Assembly: GCF_003469205.1 (NCBI RefSeq)
Contig: NZ_QSIN01000009.1
Span: forward strand, 31,768-95,767
Direction of reading: 5' to 3'
DNA from: Collinsella sp. AM33-4BH
GTDB taxonomy: Bacteria; Actinomycetota; Coriobacteriia; Coriobacteriales; Coriobacteriaceae
Length of the DNA: 64,000 nucleotides
This document shows, in pieces, positions 7,898 to 16,503 of this stretch. Position 1 is the stretch's first letter, and every line of letters starts with the position of its first letter. The position numbers were made by a program, and so were the translations under genes. Below the pieces are notes generated by a model. The model was not told the origin of the DNA. It saw only the letters and a list, made by a program, of their open reading frames with translations, and did not search any database.

Positions 7898-9154
7898 ATG
7901 GCTTCCACCAACTCCAACAAGGGTCGCACCGTCGTGCTTTCCGCCGCGTGCGTCACCATGTTCTTCATCAGTTCCATCGCGCTGTATTCCGTTGTGAGCA
8001 AGAACCTGCTCGCCGTCTATCCCGAGTGGTCCAGCGCTCTTACCTGGGCCTTCCCGGTCTTTCAGACCATCATGGCCGTGACGGGTATCTTCGCCGGTCG
8101 CATCTCCGATAAGATCGGCCCCCGCAACGTCGTGATCGCCGCCGCCGTGTGCTACGGCCTGGGCTGGTTCATGTCCGGCACCGTCACCGAGCCTTGGCAG
8201 TTCTACCTGTGGTTCTCGCTCGTCGCCGCTGTCGGCAACGGCCTGGGCTACAACCCGGCACTCACCACGGGTCAGAAGTGGTTTATCGACAAGAAGGGCC
8301 TCGCCTCCGGCATTACGCTCGCCGCTTCGACCGCCGGCCCCGCCGTGCTGTCCCCGGTGCTCGCCTCGCTGCTCATCCCGAGCCTGGGCATCTTTGGCGC
8401 CCTCAAGGCACTCGGCGTCATCTTCTTTGTGACGATCGCCGCCTCCGCCCTGTTCCTGAAGGCCCCCGAGGCCGGCTGGCTGCCCGAGGGCTTCGAGGCC
8501 CCCAAGGGCGGCGCACATGCCGGCACCTTCGGCGACCTCACCCCGGGCGAGATGGTCAAGACCCCGCGCTTCTGGGTCCTCATCGTCACCTTCGCCTTTG
8601 CCGCCACCGCGGGTACCCTGCTCGTGGGCAAGGTTGCCTCCATCGCCGCCGTCCAGCTCTTCGCCGACCCCACGAGCGCCGCAGCCGTCGCCCTCGGCGG
8701 TGTGGTGGTCTCCGTCAACACCTGCGCCAACCTGGTTGGCCGCCTGTCCTTTGGTCAGATCATCGACAAGCTCGGCGCCTATAAGTCGCTGCTCATCAGC
8801 CTTGTCGTCACCATCGTCGCCCTCGTCATCATGTCGATGAGCTTTACGCAGAGCATGTTCTTTGTGGCGCTCGCCCTGCTCGGCTTTAGCTTTGGCGCCC
8901 TGCTCGTCATCTACCCGCCGCTCACCGGTGGCGCCTTTGGCACCAGCAACATCGGCGTCAACTACGGCATCATGTTCTTGGGCTACGCCGCTTCTACCTG
9001 GATCAGCCAGCCCATCACCGCCGTGCTGTATCACGCCGAGGCCGGCAGCGCCGCCTACCAGCAGTCCTTCTACGGCGCCATTGTGATCGCCGCCATCGCC
9101 GTCGTGCTCACCGTCTACATGATGGTCTCCGACAGCAAGAAGAAGTCCGCCTAG
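7898..9154 (+). CDS. MFS transporter, oxalate/formate antiporter-like (OFA family)
   Basis: A 418-residue membrane protein with about 12 helices. The loop GRISDKIGPRNVV between helices 2 and 3 is the MFS signature, and a second copy of the pattern (GRLSFGQIIDKLGAYKS) starts the C-terminal half. The NGLGYNPALTTGQKWFIDKKGLASGI stretch, noted here only by its core TGQKWF, is typical of the OFA group. It is embedded between two dehydrogenase genes and probably carries their organic-acid or sugar-acid substrate. The start is set by ATG at 7898 after AGAAAGAG. Confidence 0.85.
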   Translation: MASTNSNKGRTVVLSAACVTMFFISSIALYSVVSKNLLAVYPEWSSALTWAFPVFQTIMAVTGIFAGRISDKIGPRNVVIAAAVCYGLGWFMSGTVTEPWQFYLWFSLVAAVGNGLGYNPALTTGQKWFIDKKGLASGITLAASTAGPAVLSPVLASLLIPSLGIFGALKALGVIFFVTIAASALFLKAPEAGWLPEGFEAPKGGAHAGTFGDLTPGEMVKTPRFWVLIVTFAFAATAGTLLVGKVASIAAVQLFADPTSAAAVALGGVVVSVNTCANLVGRLSFGQIIDKLGAYKSLLISLVVTIVALVIMSMSFTQSMFFVALALLGFSFGALLVIYPPLTGGAFGTSNIGVNYGIMFLGYAASTWISQPITAVLYHAEAGSAAYQQSFYGAIVIAAIAVVLTVYMMVSDSKKKSA

Positions 9155-9162
9155 TTTTACCG

Positions 9163-9193
9163 ATGCGACAAAGGGACAGACCCTTTGTCGCAT
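9163..9193. repeat. 13-bp palindrome of the GTGACAAAGGG family
   Basis: ATGCGACAAAGGG and its exact complement with a 5-base loop, in the 69-bp space between the MFS and oxidoreductase genes. Relatives occur at 35598-35632 and 59611-59638. Confidence 0.75.
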
Positions 9194-9223
9194 TCCACCG
9201 GTCACCAGTATTAAGGAGTCGAA

Positions 9224-10264
9224 ATGTCTGAGCTCAACCCCGTCCGCATTGCCGTCATCGGCGCCGGCGCCATGGGCCGCAACCACATCCGCTTTGTCAC
9301 CGAGGAGCCCGAGGCCGAGCTCGTCGCCATCGCCGACGCCTTTGAGGGCGCCCGCGCCACGGCCGAGGCTGCCGGCGTGCCGTTCTTTACCGATCCCGCC
9401 CAGATGATGGACGAGGTCAAGCCTGAGGCCGTCATCATCGCCACCCCCAACGACCTGCACCTGGGCGTTGCCCGCGAGGCCATCAAGCGCAACATCGTGC
9501 CGCTGGTCGAAAAGCCGATCTCCAACGACCTCGAGGATGCCCAGGCTTTCGCCGCCGAGGCCGAGACCGCCGGCGTGCCCGTGCTCGTGGGTCAGCACCG
9601 TCGCCACAACCCCTTCGTCAACAAGGCCAAGGAGATCATCGAGTCCGGCGAGCTGGGCAAGCTCACCGTGTCGAGCTTCCACTACATGATCTATAAGAAT
9701 GACGAGTACTTCGATGTCGAGTGGCGCCGCAAGAAGGGTGCCGGACCGATCTTGGTCAACCTGGTTCACGACGTGGACCTGCTCCGCTACCTGCTGGGCG
9801 AGCCCGTCGCCGTCCAGGGCATGCAGTCCAGCGCCGCCCGCGGTTTTGAGACCGAGGACTCCGCCGTGGTCAACGTCCGTTTTGCCGATGGCGCGCTTGC
9901 GAGCATGACCATCTCCGACGCCACCGCCAGCCCCTGGAACTGGGAGGCAACCGCTCGCGAGGATCCGCAGTACCGCCCCTTCTACGCCGACGCCTACTTT
10001 ATCGGCGGAACCTTGGGTGCCCTTTCGCTGCCCCGCCTGCATCAGTTCTCCTACGACGGCGCCTCCAACTGGCACAAGCCGCTGCAGATGGAGATTCCGG
10101 CCGTCGACCCGGCGCTGCCGCACAAGATGCAGCTCAAGCACTTTGTGAAGGTCGTCCGCCGCGAAGTTGAGCCCGTCGTGACCCCCGCCGATAACGTCAA
10201 GACGCTCACGCTTCTCAACGCCATCAAGGAGGCCGCCGAGACCGGCCAGCTCGTCGAGCTGTAA
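9224..10264 (+). CDS. Gfo/Idh/MocA family oxidoreductase
   Basis: A 346-residue NAD(P)-dependent dehydrogenase of the glucose-fructose oxidoreductase / inositol dehydrogenase group. The N-terminal Rossmann fold starts with IGAGAMGRNH (residues about 12-21) and contains the family EKPISN motif near residue 93, whose Lys is catalytic in relatives. A GQHRRHNP segment and a C-terminal alpha/beta domain follow. AAGGAG precedes the ATG at 9224. As the third gene of the LysR-linked operon it probably acts on the same imported compound or on the product of the SDR. Confidence 0.85.
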   Translation: MSELNPVRIAVIGAGAMGRNHIRFVTEEPEAELVAIADAFEGARATAEAAGVPFFTDPAQMMDEVKPEAVIIATPNDLHLGVAREAIKRNIVPLVEKPISNDLEDAQAFAAEAETAGVPVLVGQHRRHNPFVNKAKEIIESGELGKLTVSSFHYMIYKNDEYFDVEWRRKKGAGPILVNLVHDVDLLRYLLGEPVAVQGMQSSAARGFETEDSAVVNVRFADGALASMTISDATASPWNWEATAREDPQYRPFYADAYFIGGTLGALSLPRLHQFSYDGASNWHKPLQMEIPAVDPALPHKMQLKHFVKVVRREVEPVVTPADNVKTLTLLNAIKEAAETGQLVEL

Positions 10265-10337
10265 TGTCTTAAGAGCGGGCCGCGGCAAACTCACCGCCGA
10301 GCGCCTTGGCCCGCCGCCAACAAGCCCCCTCTTCTTT

Positions 10338-10372
10338 GCCCCGCGAGCAGCCTCCTGCCCGCGGGGCTTTTT
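10338..10372 (+). terminator. intrinsic terminator after the SDR/MFS/oxidoreductase operon
   Basis: Stem GCCCCGCG (10338-10345) with CGCGGGGC (10360-10367), then TTTTTG. Confidence 0.85.
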
Positions 10373-10434
10373 GCTACTTCGCTGACGATTTTTCTGAGGC
10401 GGGGGGCCTTTTTGCGCCTCAGTTTGGTTCGTTC

Positions 10435-10595
10435 GCCACGAAATGGGCCTATCTACTACGTTTAACCGATCACCCTCAACCATACCGAATTTCGCGAAAT
10501 AAAAACCGCAGGTAAACGGGTTGCCGATCTTCGGAAAACCCAGGCATGGTCAGCCCCTACGGGTAAAACGTAGTAGATAGGCCGTTTTTGTGGCG
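10435..10595. repeat. 161-bp palindromic element, CTACTACGTTTA family, copy 1
   Basis: Imperfect terminal inverted repeats of about 34 bp at 10435-10468 and 10561-10595 share GGCCTATCTACTACGTTT. A second copy of the same design is at 52482-52642. It has no coding capacity and looks like a small non-autonomous repeat or a large structured RNA hairpin. It fills most of the 10265-10676 gap, together with the terminator. Confidence 0.75.
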
Positions 10596-10676
10596 CGGCC
10601 CCAAAACAGTCTTTTGGGACGGGTGGTATCCTTGGTAGCTCTGTGCTGCAAATGCACCATAAACGCAAGGAGTTCC

Positions 10677-12824
10677 ATGGATCTTATCGCGCAGCTCGCC
10701 CACGAGCTCAACCTTAAGGCCGCCAACGTCGAGGCGGCCGTCAAGCTCATCGACGAGGGCAATACTATCCCCTTTATCTCGCGCTACCGTAAAGAGGCCA
10801 CCGGCGGCATGGATGACGTCGCCCTGCGTGCGCTCGACGAGCGCCTGTCCTACCTGCGCAATCTTGAGCAGCGCAAAGAGGACGTCATCCTGCTCATCGA
10901 CGCGCAGGGCAAGCTCGCGCCCGAGCTCGAGCAGCAGATTCGCGAGGCCACGCAGCTCCAGCGCGTCGAGGACCTCTATAAGCCCTACCGCAAAAAGCGC
11001 ATGACCCGCGCGCAGAAGGCCCGCGAGGCAGGTCTGGAGCCGCTTGCCAACATGATCATCATGCAGGCCTCGGCCAAGGGCAGCGCGCTCGACGCCGCCG
11101 CGGCATACGTCAACGAGGAGGCCGGTTTCGACACGCCCGAAAAGGCGCTCGCTGGCGCCGCCGACATCGTGGCCGAGACGGTGGCCGAGGACCCCGAGAA
11201 CGTCGCCGACCTGCGCGCCTTTACGCAAAACACCGCCGACATCGTCGTCGAGGCCACCGACCCCGCCGAGAAGACCCCCTACGAGCCGTACTACAGCTAT
11301 GATGAGCCGCTGCGTCGCATCCCCAACCACCGTGTGCTGGCTATCGACCGCGGTGAGCGTGAGGGCAAGCTTCGCATACGCGTCAACGTCGACGGCGCTG
11401 CCGCTACGGCGCGCCTCGGCAGCCGTTGGCCCCGACGCCAGGGCGTCTTCGCTCCCATCTTCGATGCCGCCATCGCCGATGGTTACAAGCGCCTCATGGC
11501 CCCCTCGCTGGAGCGCGAGGCCCGCGCCAAACTCACCGTTCGCGCTCAGACCGAGGCCATCAACGTCTTTGCCAAGAATCTCGAGGGCCTGCTCTCGGCG
11601 CGCCCCGTGCGCGGCGCCCGCGTACTCGCGCTCGACCCGGGCTACCGCACCGGCTGCAAAGTCGCCGTCATGGACGAGACCGGCAAGCTGCTCGACCACG
11701 GCGTGGTCTACCCCACCAAGCCGCGCCACGACGTCGCCGGCACCAAGCGCGAGCTCGCCCGCCTCGTCAAGAAGGACAGCGTCAACACCATCGTCATCGG
11801 CAACGGCACCGCCAGCCGCGAGACCGAGGAAGTCGTCTCGGAGTTCATTACCGAGCAGGCGCCCGGGTTGCGCTACACCATCGTCAACGAGGCCGGCGCA
11901 TCTGTGTACTCCGCCTCCGAGCTCGCCAGCCAGGAATATCCCGACCTGGACGTCACCGTGCGCGGCGCCATGAGCCTAGGCCGCCGCCTGCAAGACCCGC
12001 TGGCAGAGCTCGTCAAGATTCCGCCCCAGTCCATCGGCGTCGGCCAGTACCAGCACGATCTTGACCAAGCCGAGCTTTCGCGCACCCTGGGCTACGTGGT
12101 GGAGGACGTCGTCAACCGCGTGGGCGTCGATGTAAACACCGCGAGCGCGAGCCTGCTGGGATATGTATCTGGCATCACACCGAGCGTGGCCAAGAATATC
12201 GTGGCCTACCGCGAGGAAAACGGCGCCTTTACCGATCGCCGTCAGCTTAAGAAGGTCCCCAAGCTGGGGCCCAAGGCGTATCTCAACGCCGCGGGCTTCC
12301 TGCGCATCAGTGGCGGCAAGAACCCACTCGACGCGACAAGTGTCCACCCTGAGAGCTACGAGGTGGCCACGGCCGTCCTGGAACGCGTCGGCGTTGCGAC
12401 AAGCGAGCTCAGCCGTGGCGGCGTGCCCGACATCGAGCGCCGCCTGGGCAGCATCTCGGCACTGGCAAGCGACCTGGACTGCGGCACCCTGACGCTCATC
12501 GACATCGTCAACGAGCTCAAGAAGCCCGGGCGCGACCCGCGCGACGACGCGCCCGAGGTGGTCTTTAGCCGCTCGGCGCTTTCCATCGATGACCTGGAAC
12601 CCGGCATGGAACTCAAGGGCACAGTGCGCAACGTCGTCGACTTTGGCGCCTTTGTCGACGTGGGCGTGCACCAGGACGGCCTCGTGCACATCTCCAAGCT
12701 GGCCAACCGCTTTGTCAAGCACCCGAGCGACGTGGTGCGCGTCGGTGACACGGTAAAGGTGTGGGTCGAAAAGGTCGATCGGGACCGCAAGAAAATCTCC
12801 CTCACCATGGTGCAGGGGAAGTAA
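10677..12824 (+). CDS. tex: Tex-family RNA-binding transcription accessory protein
   Basis: A 715-residue protein of near-normal Tex length. It has the N-terminal Tex helical region, a YqgF/RNase H-like domain (LALDPGYRTGCKVAVMDETG, about residues 320-440), the helix-hairpin-helix module (VGVDVNTAS to KAYLNAAGFLR, about 480-560), and a C-terminal S1 domain (GMELKGTVRNVVDFGAFVDV, about 640-710). Tex binds nucleic acid and acts in transcription and ribosome-related processes. The ATG at 10677 follows AAGGAG; the longer open frame upstream lies in a repeat element and is not coding. It stands alone in the operon sense. Confidence 0.93.
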   Translation: MDLIAQLAHELNLKAANVEAAVKLIDEGNTIPFISRYRKEATGGMDDVALRALDERLSYLRNLEQRKEDVILLIDAQGKLAPELEQQIREATQLQRVEDLYKPYRKKRMTRAQKAREAGLEPLANMIIMQASAKGSALDAAAAYVNEEAGFDTPEKALAGAADIVAETVAEDPENVADLRAFTQNTADIVVEATDPAEKTPYEPYYSYDEPLRRIPNHRVLAIDRGEREGKLRIRVNVDGAAATARLGSRWPRRQGVFAPIFDAAIADGYKRLMAPSLEREARAKLTVRAQTEAINVFAKNLEGLLSARPVRGARVLALDPGYRTGCKVAVMDETGKLLDHGVVYPTKPRHDVAGTKRELARLVKKDSVNTIVIGNGTASRETEEVVSEFITEQAPGLRYTIVNEAGASVYSASELASQEYPDLDVTVRGAMSLGRRLQDPLAELVKIPPQSIGVGQYQHDLDQAELSRTLGYVVEDVVNRVGVDVNTASASLLGYVSGITPSVAKNIVAYREENGAFTDRRQLKKVPKLGPKAYLNAAGFLRISGGKNPLDATSVHPESYEVATAVLERVGVATSELSRGGVPDIERRLGSISALASDLDCGTLTLIDIVNELKKPGRDPRDDAPEVVFSRSALSIDDLEPGMELKGTVRNVVDFGAFVDVGVHQDGLVHISKLANRFVKHPSDVVRVGDTVKVWVEKVDRDRKKISLTMVQGK

Positions 12825-12835
12825 ACCGTCAAAGC

Positions 12836-13045
12836 AAGGTACCCCCTGTAGCAACGTGCAAAATCGCGAGTATTCTGCAATTTCCGCCGCTCCGAACGCC
12901 CCTCAGAGACAATAACGTCAAAAACAGCCCCCGTTTTAGCGTCATCAGAGCCAAAACGGGGGTTGTTCCGTGCTTCAACCAGCTGGTAAAAGCCTTTACC
13001 TTGCTGAATACTCTCAATTTTGCACGGCGCAGGCGGGGGTACCTT
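12836..13045. repeat. 210-bp nested palindrome, GAGTATTC family, copy 1
   Basis: Outer arms AAGGTACCCCC (12836-12846) and its exact complement (13035-13045), inner arms GTGCAAAAT and GAGTATTC (12856-12875) facing GAATACTC and ATTTTGCAC (13006-13025), and a core inverted repeat around CCCCCGTTTT. The whole can fold into one long branched hairpin. A relative with the same GAGTATTC arms is at 56158-56358. It lies just after tex, and no gene is present in 12825-13204. Confidence 0.8.
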
Positions 13046-13103
13046 TGTCCACGGCAGGATATGGAAGCCTATCACCAACCTACTGGCAAGCTCGTGTCGG
13101 CAG

Positions 13104-13173
13104 CCCCGGCCTTTCCTTTGTCTAGCGCGACCCTCGCGAAGCGCGTGAGCGATAGGGAAAGGAAAGGCCGGGG
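13104..13173. terminator. 16-bp stem between convergent tex and transaldolase genes
   Basis: CCCCGGCCTTTCCTTT (13104-13119) pairs perfectly with 13158-13173 around a 38-base loop. Its position between convergent genes suggests bidirectional termination. Confidence 0.65.
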
Positions 13174-13204
13174 CGAGCAGCCCGCGGCGTAGTCAGTGTT
13201 CGCG

Positions 13205-13909
13205 TTACGGCAGAATATGGAAGCCCAAAGCGGCGATATCCTTGGCAAAGCCGCGCACGGTATCGAGCGAGACCTCGTACGGGTCGCGACCGATGTTCTT
13301 GCGCTTGGCCAGGATGCTGTTGGGCACCGTGATGATCTGGCAACCGCATCCTTCCGCCTGGTAAATGTTGATGAGCTCGCGTGTGGATGCCCACAGGACC
13401 TCGCAGTTGGGCTTGGCGGTGGCCTTCTTGACCGACTCCGTCATAAACGGAATGGGATCGACGCCGGTGTCGGCGATGCGGCCGGCAAAGAGCGAGATGA
13501 TGGACGGCGTCTCGGCGTCAACGGCCTCGACCATCTCGTCGACCTGCGCGGGCGTAAAGATGGTGGTGACGTTGACCTTGATGCCGTCGGCGGAAAGCTT
13601 GCGCACCAGCTCGGCCGTGGACTCGCCTTTGGTGGTCACGCACGGAATCTTGACGTAGACGTTATCTGCCCAGGCAGCAATCTCGCGGGCCTCGACCTCC
13701 ATGGTCTCGACGTCGTCGGCAAAGACCTCAAACGACACGGACACATCGGTGATGTGGGCCAGGACCTCCTTGGCAAACGCGCGGTAATCCGTCACGCCGC
13801 CCTTCTTCATAAGGGACGGGTTGGTCGTGAAACCCTGAACGTTGCCGCTCTCGTACATGTCGAGCATGCCCTCGAGGTTTGCACCGTCAGCGAACACCTT
13901 GATTGCCAT
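13205..13909 (-). CDS. transaldolase-like / fructose-6-phosphate aldolase family protein, copy 1
   Basis: A 234-residue class I aldolase of the small TalC/FsaA group. The Schiff-base Lys is Lys87 in NVYVKIP. TTNPSLM (about residues 28-34), FAGRIADTG and SILAKRKN are further family motifs. Starting at MAIKVF gives a normal length; AAAGGAA lies upstream of ATG 13909. It is the last gene of a reading direction that begins at 17214 with a close paralogue, with a PTS between, but a terminator at 14137-14175 separates it from the PTS genes, so it is probably an independent unit. Whether the reaction is transaldol transfer or aldol cleavage cannot be told by eye. Confidence 0.85.
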   Translation of the reverse strand: MAIKVFADGANLEGMLDMYESGNVQGFTTNPSLMKKGGVTDYRAFAKEVLAHITDVSVSFEVFADDVETMEVEAREIAAWADNVYVKIPCVTTKGESTAELVRKLSADGIKVNVTTIFTPAQVDEMVEAVDAETPSIISLFAGRIADTGVDPIPFMTESVKKATAKPNCEVLWASTRELINIYQAEGCGCQIITVPNSILAKRKNIGRDPYEVSLDTVRGFAKDIAALGFHILP

Positions 13910-14048
13910 CTGCCTGATTCCTTTCGTTAGCATACGGCCGATAAACTGCTAAACACTTTATCTACGTTTATCAAGGCGTGAACTGCGGTTTTTTATCTTC
14001 TCGGCGAACGGTTTTGCAGATTTACCATTTTTATATCGACGCCCCAGC

Positions 14049-14065
14049 GGCAAAACGTTTTTGCC
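14049..14065. promoter_or_regulatory. short palindrome upstream of transaldolase copy 1
   Basis: GGCAAAA and TTTTGCC are separated by 3 bases. It lies about 140 bp before the transaldolase start in the 13910-14233 gap and could be a regulator site. No gene is seen in this gap. Confidence 0.4.
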
Positions 14066-14136
14066 GATCATTGCGTTTGATTCCGTTCACGGAACAGAAG
14101 CAGCGCCTCGCCGGCTCATATTCACAATCGCTCCAA

Positions 14137-14175
14137 AGCAAAAAGCGGTGACGCCTCGATTGAGACGTCACCGCT
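14137..14175 (-). terminator. intrinsic terminator of the Ula-type PTS operon
   Basis: On the minus strand the stem AGCGGTGACG with its complement (14144-14153 and 14166-14175) is followed by TTTTTG. It lies about 60 bases past the EIIC stop. Confidence 0.85.
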
Positions 14176-14233
14176 TCCGTGTAGGAGCCGGTTATCGGAG
14201 CTCCGCCCGATTAGGGCTTAACGTATGCCTGGA

Positions 14234-15625
14234 TTACTCTTCCTCAACGTGATTGATCACAGCACCCTTGGTGTGGATGAAGTTGGGGACGAAGGCAACG
14301 ACCAGAAGGACAGCGAGAATCGCGTAGACACCGGTGGTACCGAAGGCCTCGGCAGCGCGGCCAAGCGTAATACCAATGACGGAGAAATCGAAGTCGCCGA
14401 ACGTAGTGTTCTTGAAGCCAAAGACGTCAAGAACGGGCAGGAGCAGGGCCGGGGCAAAGGTGATGAGCAGGCCGTTGACGAAAGCGCCAAGAGCTGCGCC
14501 CTTGCGACCGCCGGTAGCATTGCCGTAGATGCCCGCGGTAGCACCGCAGAAGAAGTGGGGAACCATGCCCGGGATGATGAAGATGCCCAGGGTAGCGCCC
14601 ACGATGAACATACCGACCACGCCACCGATAAAGGAAGCGACAAAGCCGAGGATGACGGCGGTGGGAGCATAGGGGAAGAAGACGGCGCAGTCGACGGCGG
14701 GGATGGCACCGGGGATCAGCTTGTTGGAGATGCCCTGGAAAGCCGGGACCAGGTCGGCAAGGATCATACGAACGCCGTTATAGACGATGGTGACACCAAC
14801 GGCGAAAGACAGAGCGCAGGTCAGGGCATAGACAATCACGTTGTCGCCGCCAGCGGTCTTGGTAACGACCGCAGGATCTGCGATGTAAGCGGCGAAAGCG
14901 GTAACCAGGTAGAAGAAGGCCATGGTAAGAGCCGTGGAGATGGTAGTGTCGCGCAGGAAGGCGAACTTCTCGGGAACCTCGATCTTCTCGGTGCTGTTCT
15001 CCTCGGCGTCCTTAGCAAAAAGCGTACCGACTGCAGCGGAGATGTAATAGGCGAGTGAACCGAAGTGGCCCATGGCGATTTCATCGCCATCGGTAACCTT
15101 CTCGGTGAAACGCTGACCAACGGCGGGAAGCATAGCGCTCACGAGGCCCAGGAACATGCCGCCCACGATGACAAGCTGGACATCCTGGAAGCCAGATGCC
15201 TGCAGAACGGCAGACAGCAGGCAGGCCATAAACATGCTGTGATGGCCCGTCAGGAAGATGTACTTAAACTTGGTAAAGCGGGCAATGATAATGTTCACGA
15301 CATAGCCGAGAATCAGGATCATCATGGTCTGAACGCCGAGCACGCTCTGAGCCATCGAAACGACGACCTCGTTGTTGGGCACGACGCCGGTGATGTGGAA
15401 ACCGGTCTCGATGAAGGTACCCAGCGGAGCAAGGTTCTCCTGAACAACAGCGGCGCCGGCGGACAGCATGATGTAACCAAGAATGGGCTTCAGGGTGCCC
15501 GTCATCACCTTGTGGGCAGGACGCTTAAGCGCGACAAGGCCCACAAAGGCAAATAGACCCATAATCCACGCTGGCTTGGTCAGAATCGATTGGATAAACT
15601 CAAGTATGGGAAGGATGGCTTGCAT
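14234..15625 (-). CDS. PTS ascorbate-type EIIC (UlaA/SgaT family)
   Basis: A 463-residue membrane permease of the ascorbate-galactitol PTS superfamily, with about 10-11 helices. The segments AHKVMTGTLKPILGYIMLSAGA (cited by its core MTGTLKPILG), LTGHHSMFMA and VNGLLITFAPA are typical of UlaA. AAAGGAAG precedes ATG 15625. With EIIB and EIIA upstream it should take up and phosphorylate a sugar acid, pentose or polyol. Ascorbate is the family reference substrate, but none of the usual UlaDEF catabolic genes are here; transaldolase-like enzymes take their place, so the true substrate is open. Confidence 0.85.
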   Translation of the reverse strand: MQAILPILEFIQSILTKPAWIMGLFAFVGLVALKRPAHKVMTGTLKPILGYIMLSAGAAVVQENLAPLGTFIETGFHITGVVPNNEVVVSMAQSVLGVQTMMILILGYVVNIIIARFTKFKYIFLTGHHSMFMACLLSAVLQASGFQDVQLVIVGGMFLGLVSAMLPAVGQRFTEKVTDGDEIAMGHFGSLAYYISAAVGTLFAKDAEENSTEKIEVPEKFAFLRDTTISTALTMAFFYLVTAFAAYIADPAVVTKTAGGDNVIVYALTCALSFAVGVTIVYNGVRMILADLVPAFQGISNKLIPGAIPAVDCAVFFPYAPTAVILGFVASFIGGVVGMFIVGATLGIFIIPGMVPHFFCGATAGIYGNATGGRKGAALGAFVNGLLITFAPALLLPVLDVFGFKNTTFGDFDFSVIGITLGRAAEAFGTTGVYAILAVLLVVAFVPNFIHTKGAVINHVEEE

Positions 15626-15696
15626 CTGCGCTTCCTTTCTCTCTAACGTGGGCGCGTTTCCCTCTTCCACAGGGAACCGCCCTTTTTTGTGCCGCT

Positions 15697-15972
15697 TTAG
15701 GCGTTAGCGGCGGCCGCCTTGATTGCCTCGAGGGCGTCTTCGCGGATCTTCTTCTTGTTCACATAGCTGCGAACAATCACAACGTTGCCGTGGAGCTCGG
15801 GGGCGAGTTCCTTAACGGTGATGAACAGATCCGGATTTGCGGAAGAAGCACCGTTCAGGTCCATAGACTCAACGTCGGCCTTGATGCCCTCCTCCTCGCA
15901 AAGCTCCTCGACTTTGCCAGCGAGCATCAGGCTGGACCCGATGCCGTTTCCGCATACGGTGATGATATGCAT
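15697..15972 (-). CDS. PTS ascorbate-type EIIB (UlaB family)
   Basis: A 91-residue cytosolic phosphocarrier. The N-terminal P-loop CGNGIGSS presents Cys7, which receives phosphate from EIIA and hands it to the sugar bound in EIIC. Length and fold order match UlaB. It sits between EIIA and EIIC in the same direction, with good Shine-Dalgarno sequence (GAGAGGAAGG) before ATG 15972. Confidence 0.88.
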   Translation of the reverse strand: MHIITVCGNGIGSSLMLAGKVEELCEEEGIKADVESMDLNGASSANPDLFITVKELAPELHGNVVIVRSYVNKKKIREDALEAIKAAAANA

Positions 15973-16047
15973 GGCAACCTTCCTCTCCTACACGTGACGG
16001 TTTTCCGTCTATCCAAAAGCGGCGACGCATCGCCGTGCCATTAAGGC

Positions 16048-16494
16048 CTAAAAGAATGAACGCATGGTCTCCAAAACCTGCTCGGGCGTATCGCATGCGC
16101 TGAGCTTGGCAACGCAGTCCTCGTCCTCAAACATCTGCGAAAGCTCCGCCAAGCAGCCAAGATGAGCCTTGGGGTCGGGTGCGCAAATACCCACGAGCAC
16201 GTGAACCGGATCGAAATCCTCGTGTCCAAACGCAACGGCTGGGTCAAGCGTGACGATACAGATTCCCGCTTCGCTCACATTGCCATCTGCTTGAGCGTGG
16301 GGCATGGCGATGCCCTCTTCCAAGACCATATAGGGGCCGAATTTGTGAACCGATGAAATCATGGCGTCAACATAGCTCTGGTCGCATTTGCCAGCGTCTA
16401 CGAGCAACTTACCGCATGCCCTGATCGCTTCCTCCCAGTCGGAGGCCTCGACGTGGCAGGCAACAAGCTCGGGTTTAAGAAGATCGGTCAGCAT
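16048..16494 (-). CDS. PTS EIIA (UlaC / mannitol-fructose type)
   Basis: A 148-residue EIIA domain. The phosphorylated His is His66 in GIAMPHAQ, the signature of the fructose/mannitol/ascorbate EIIA fold; HVLVGICAPD further along supports it. It receives phosphate from HPr and passes it to the EIIB encoded next. The gene lies 9 bases after the transaldolase copy 2 stop, so the two are surely co-transcribed. Confidence 0.88.
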   Translation of the reverse strand: MLTDLLKPELVACHVEASDWEEAIRACGKLLVDAGKCDQSYVDAMISSVHKFGPYMVLEEGIAMPHAQADGNVSEAGICIVTLDPAVAFGHEDFDPVHVLVGICAPDPKAHLGCLAELSQMFEDEDCVAKLSACDTPEQVLETMRSFF

Positions 16495-16503
16495 ACTCGT
16501 CCC

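Noticed and set aside
6827..10483. A 1218-codon open frame on the minus strand opposite the SDR/MFS/oxidoreductase operon
   Set aside because: It is the antisense shadow of three well-supported genes in GC-rich DNA; its composition (Gly, His, Val, Asp rich without domains) and lack of a ribosome site argue against coding.
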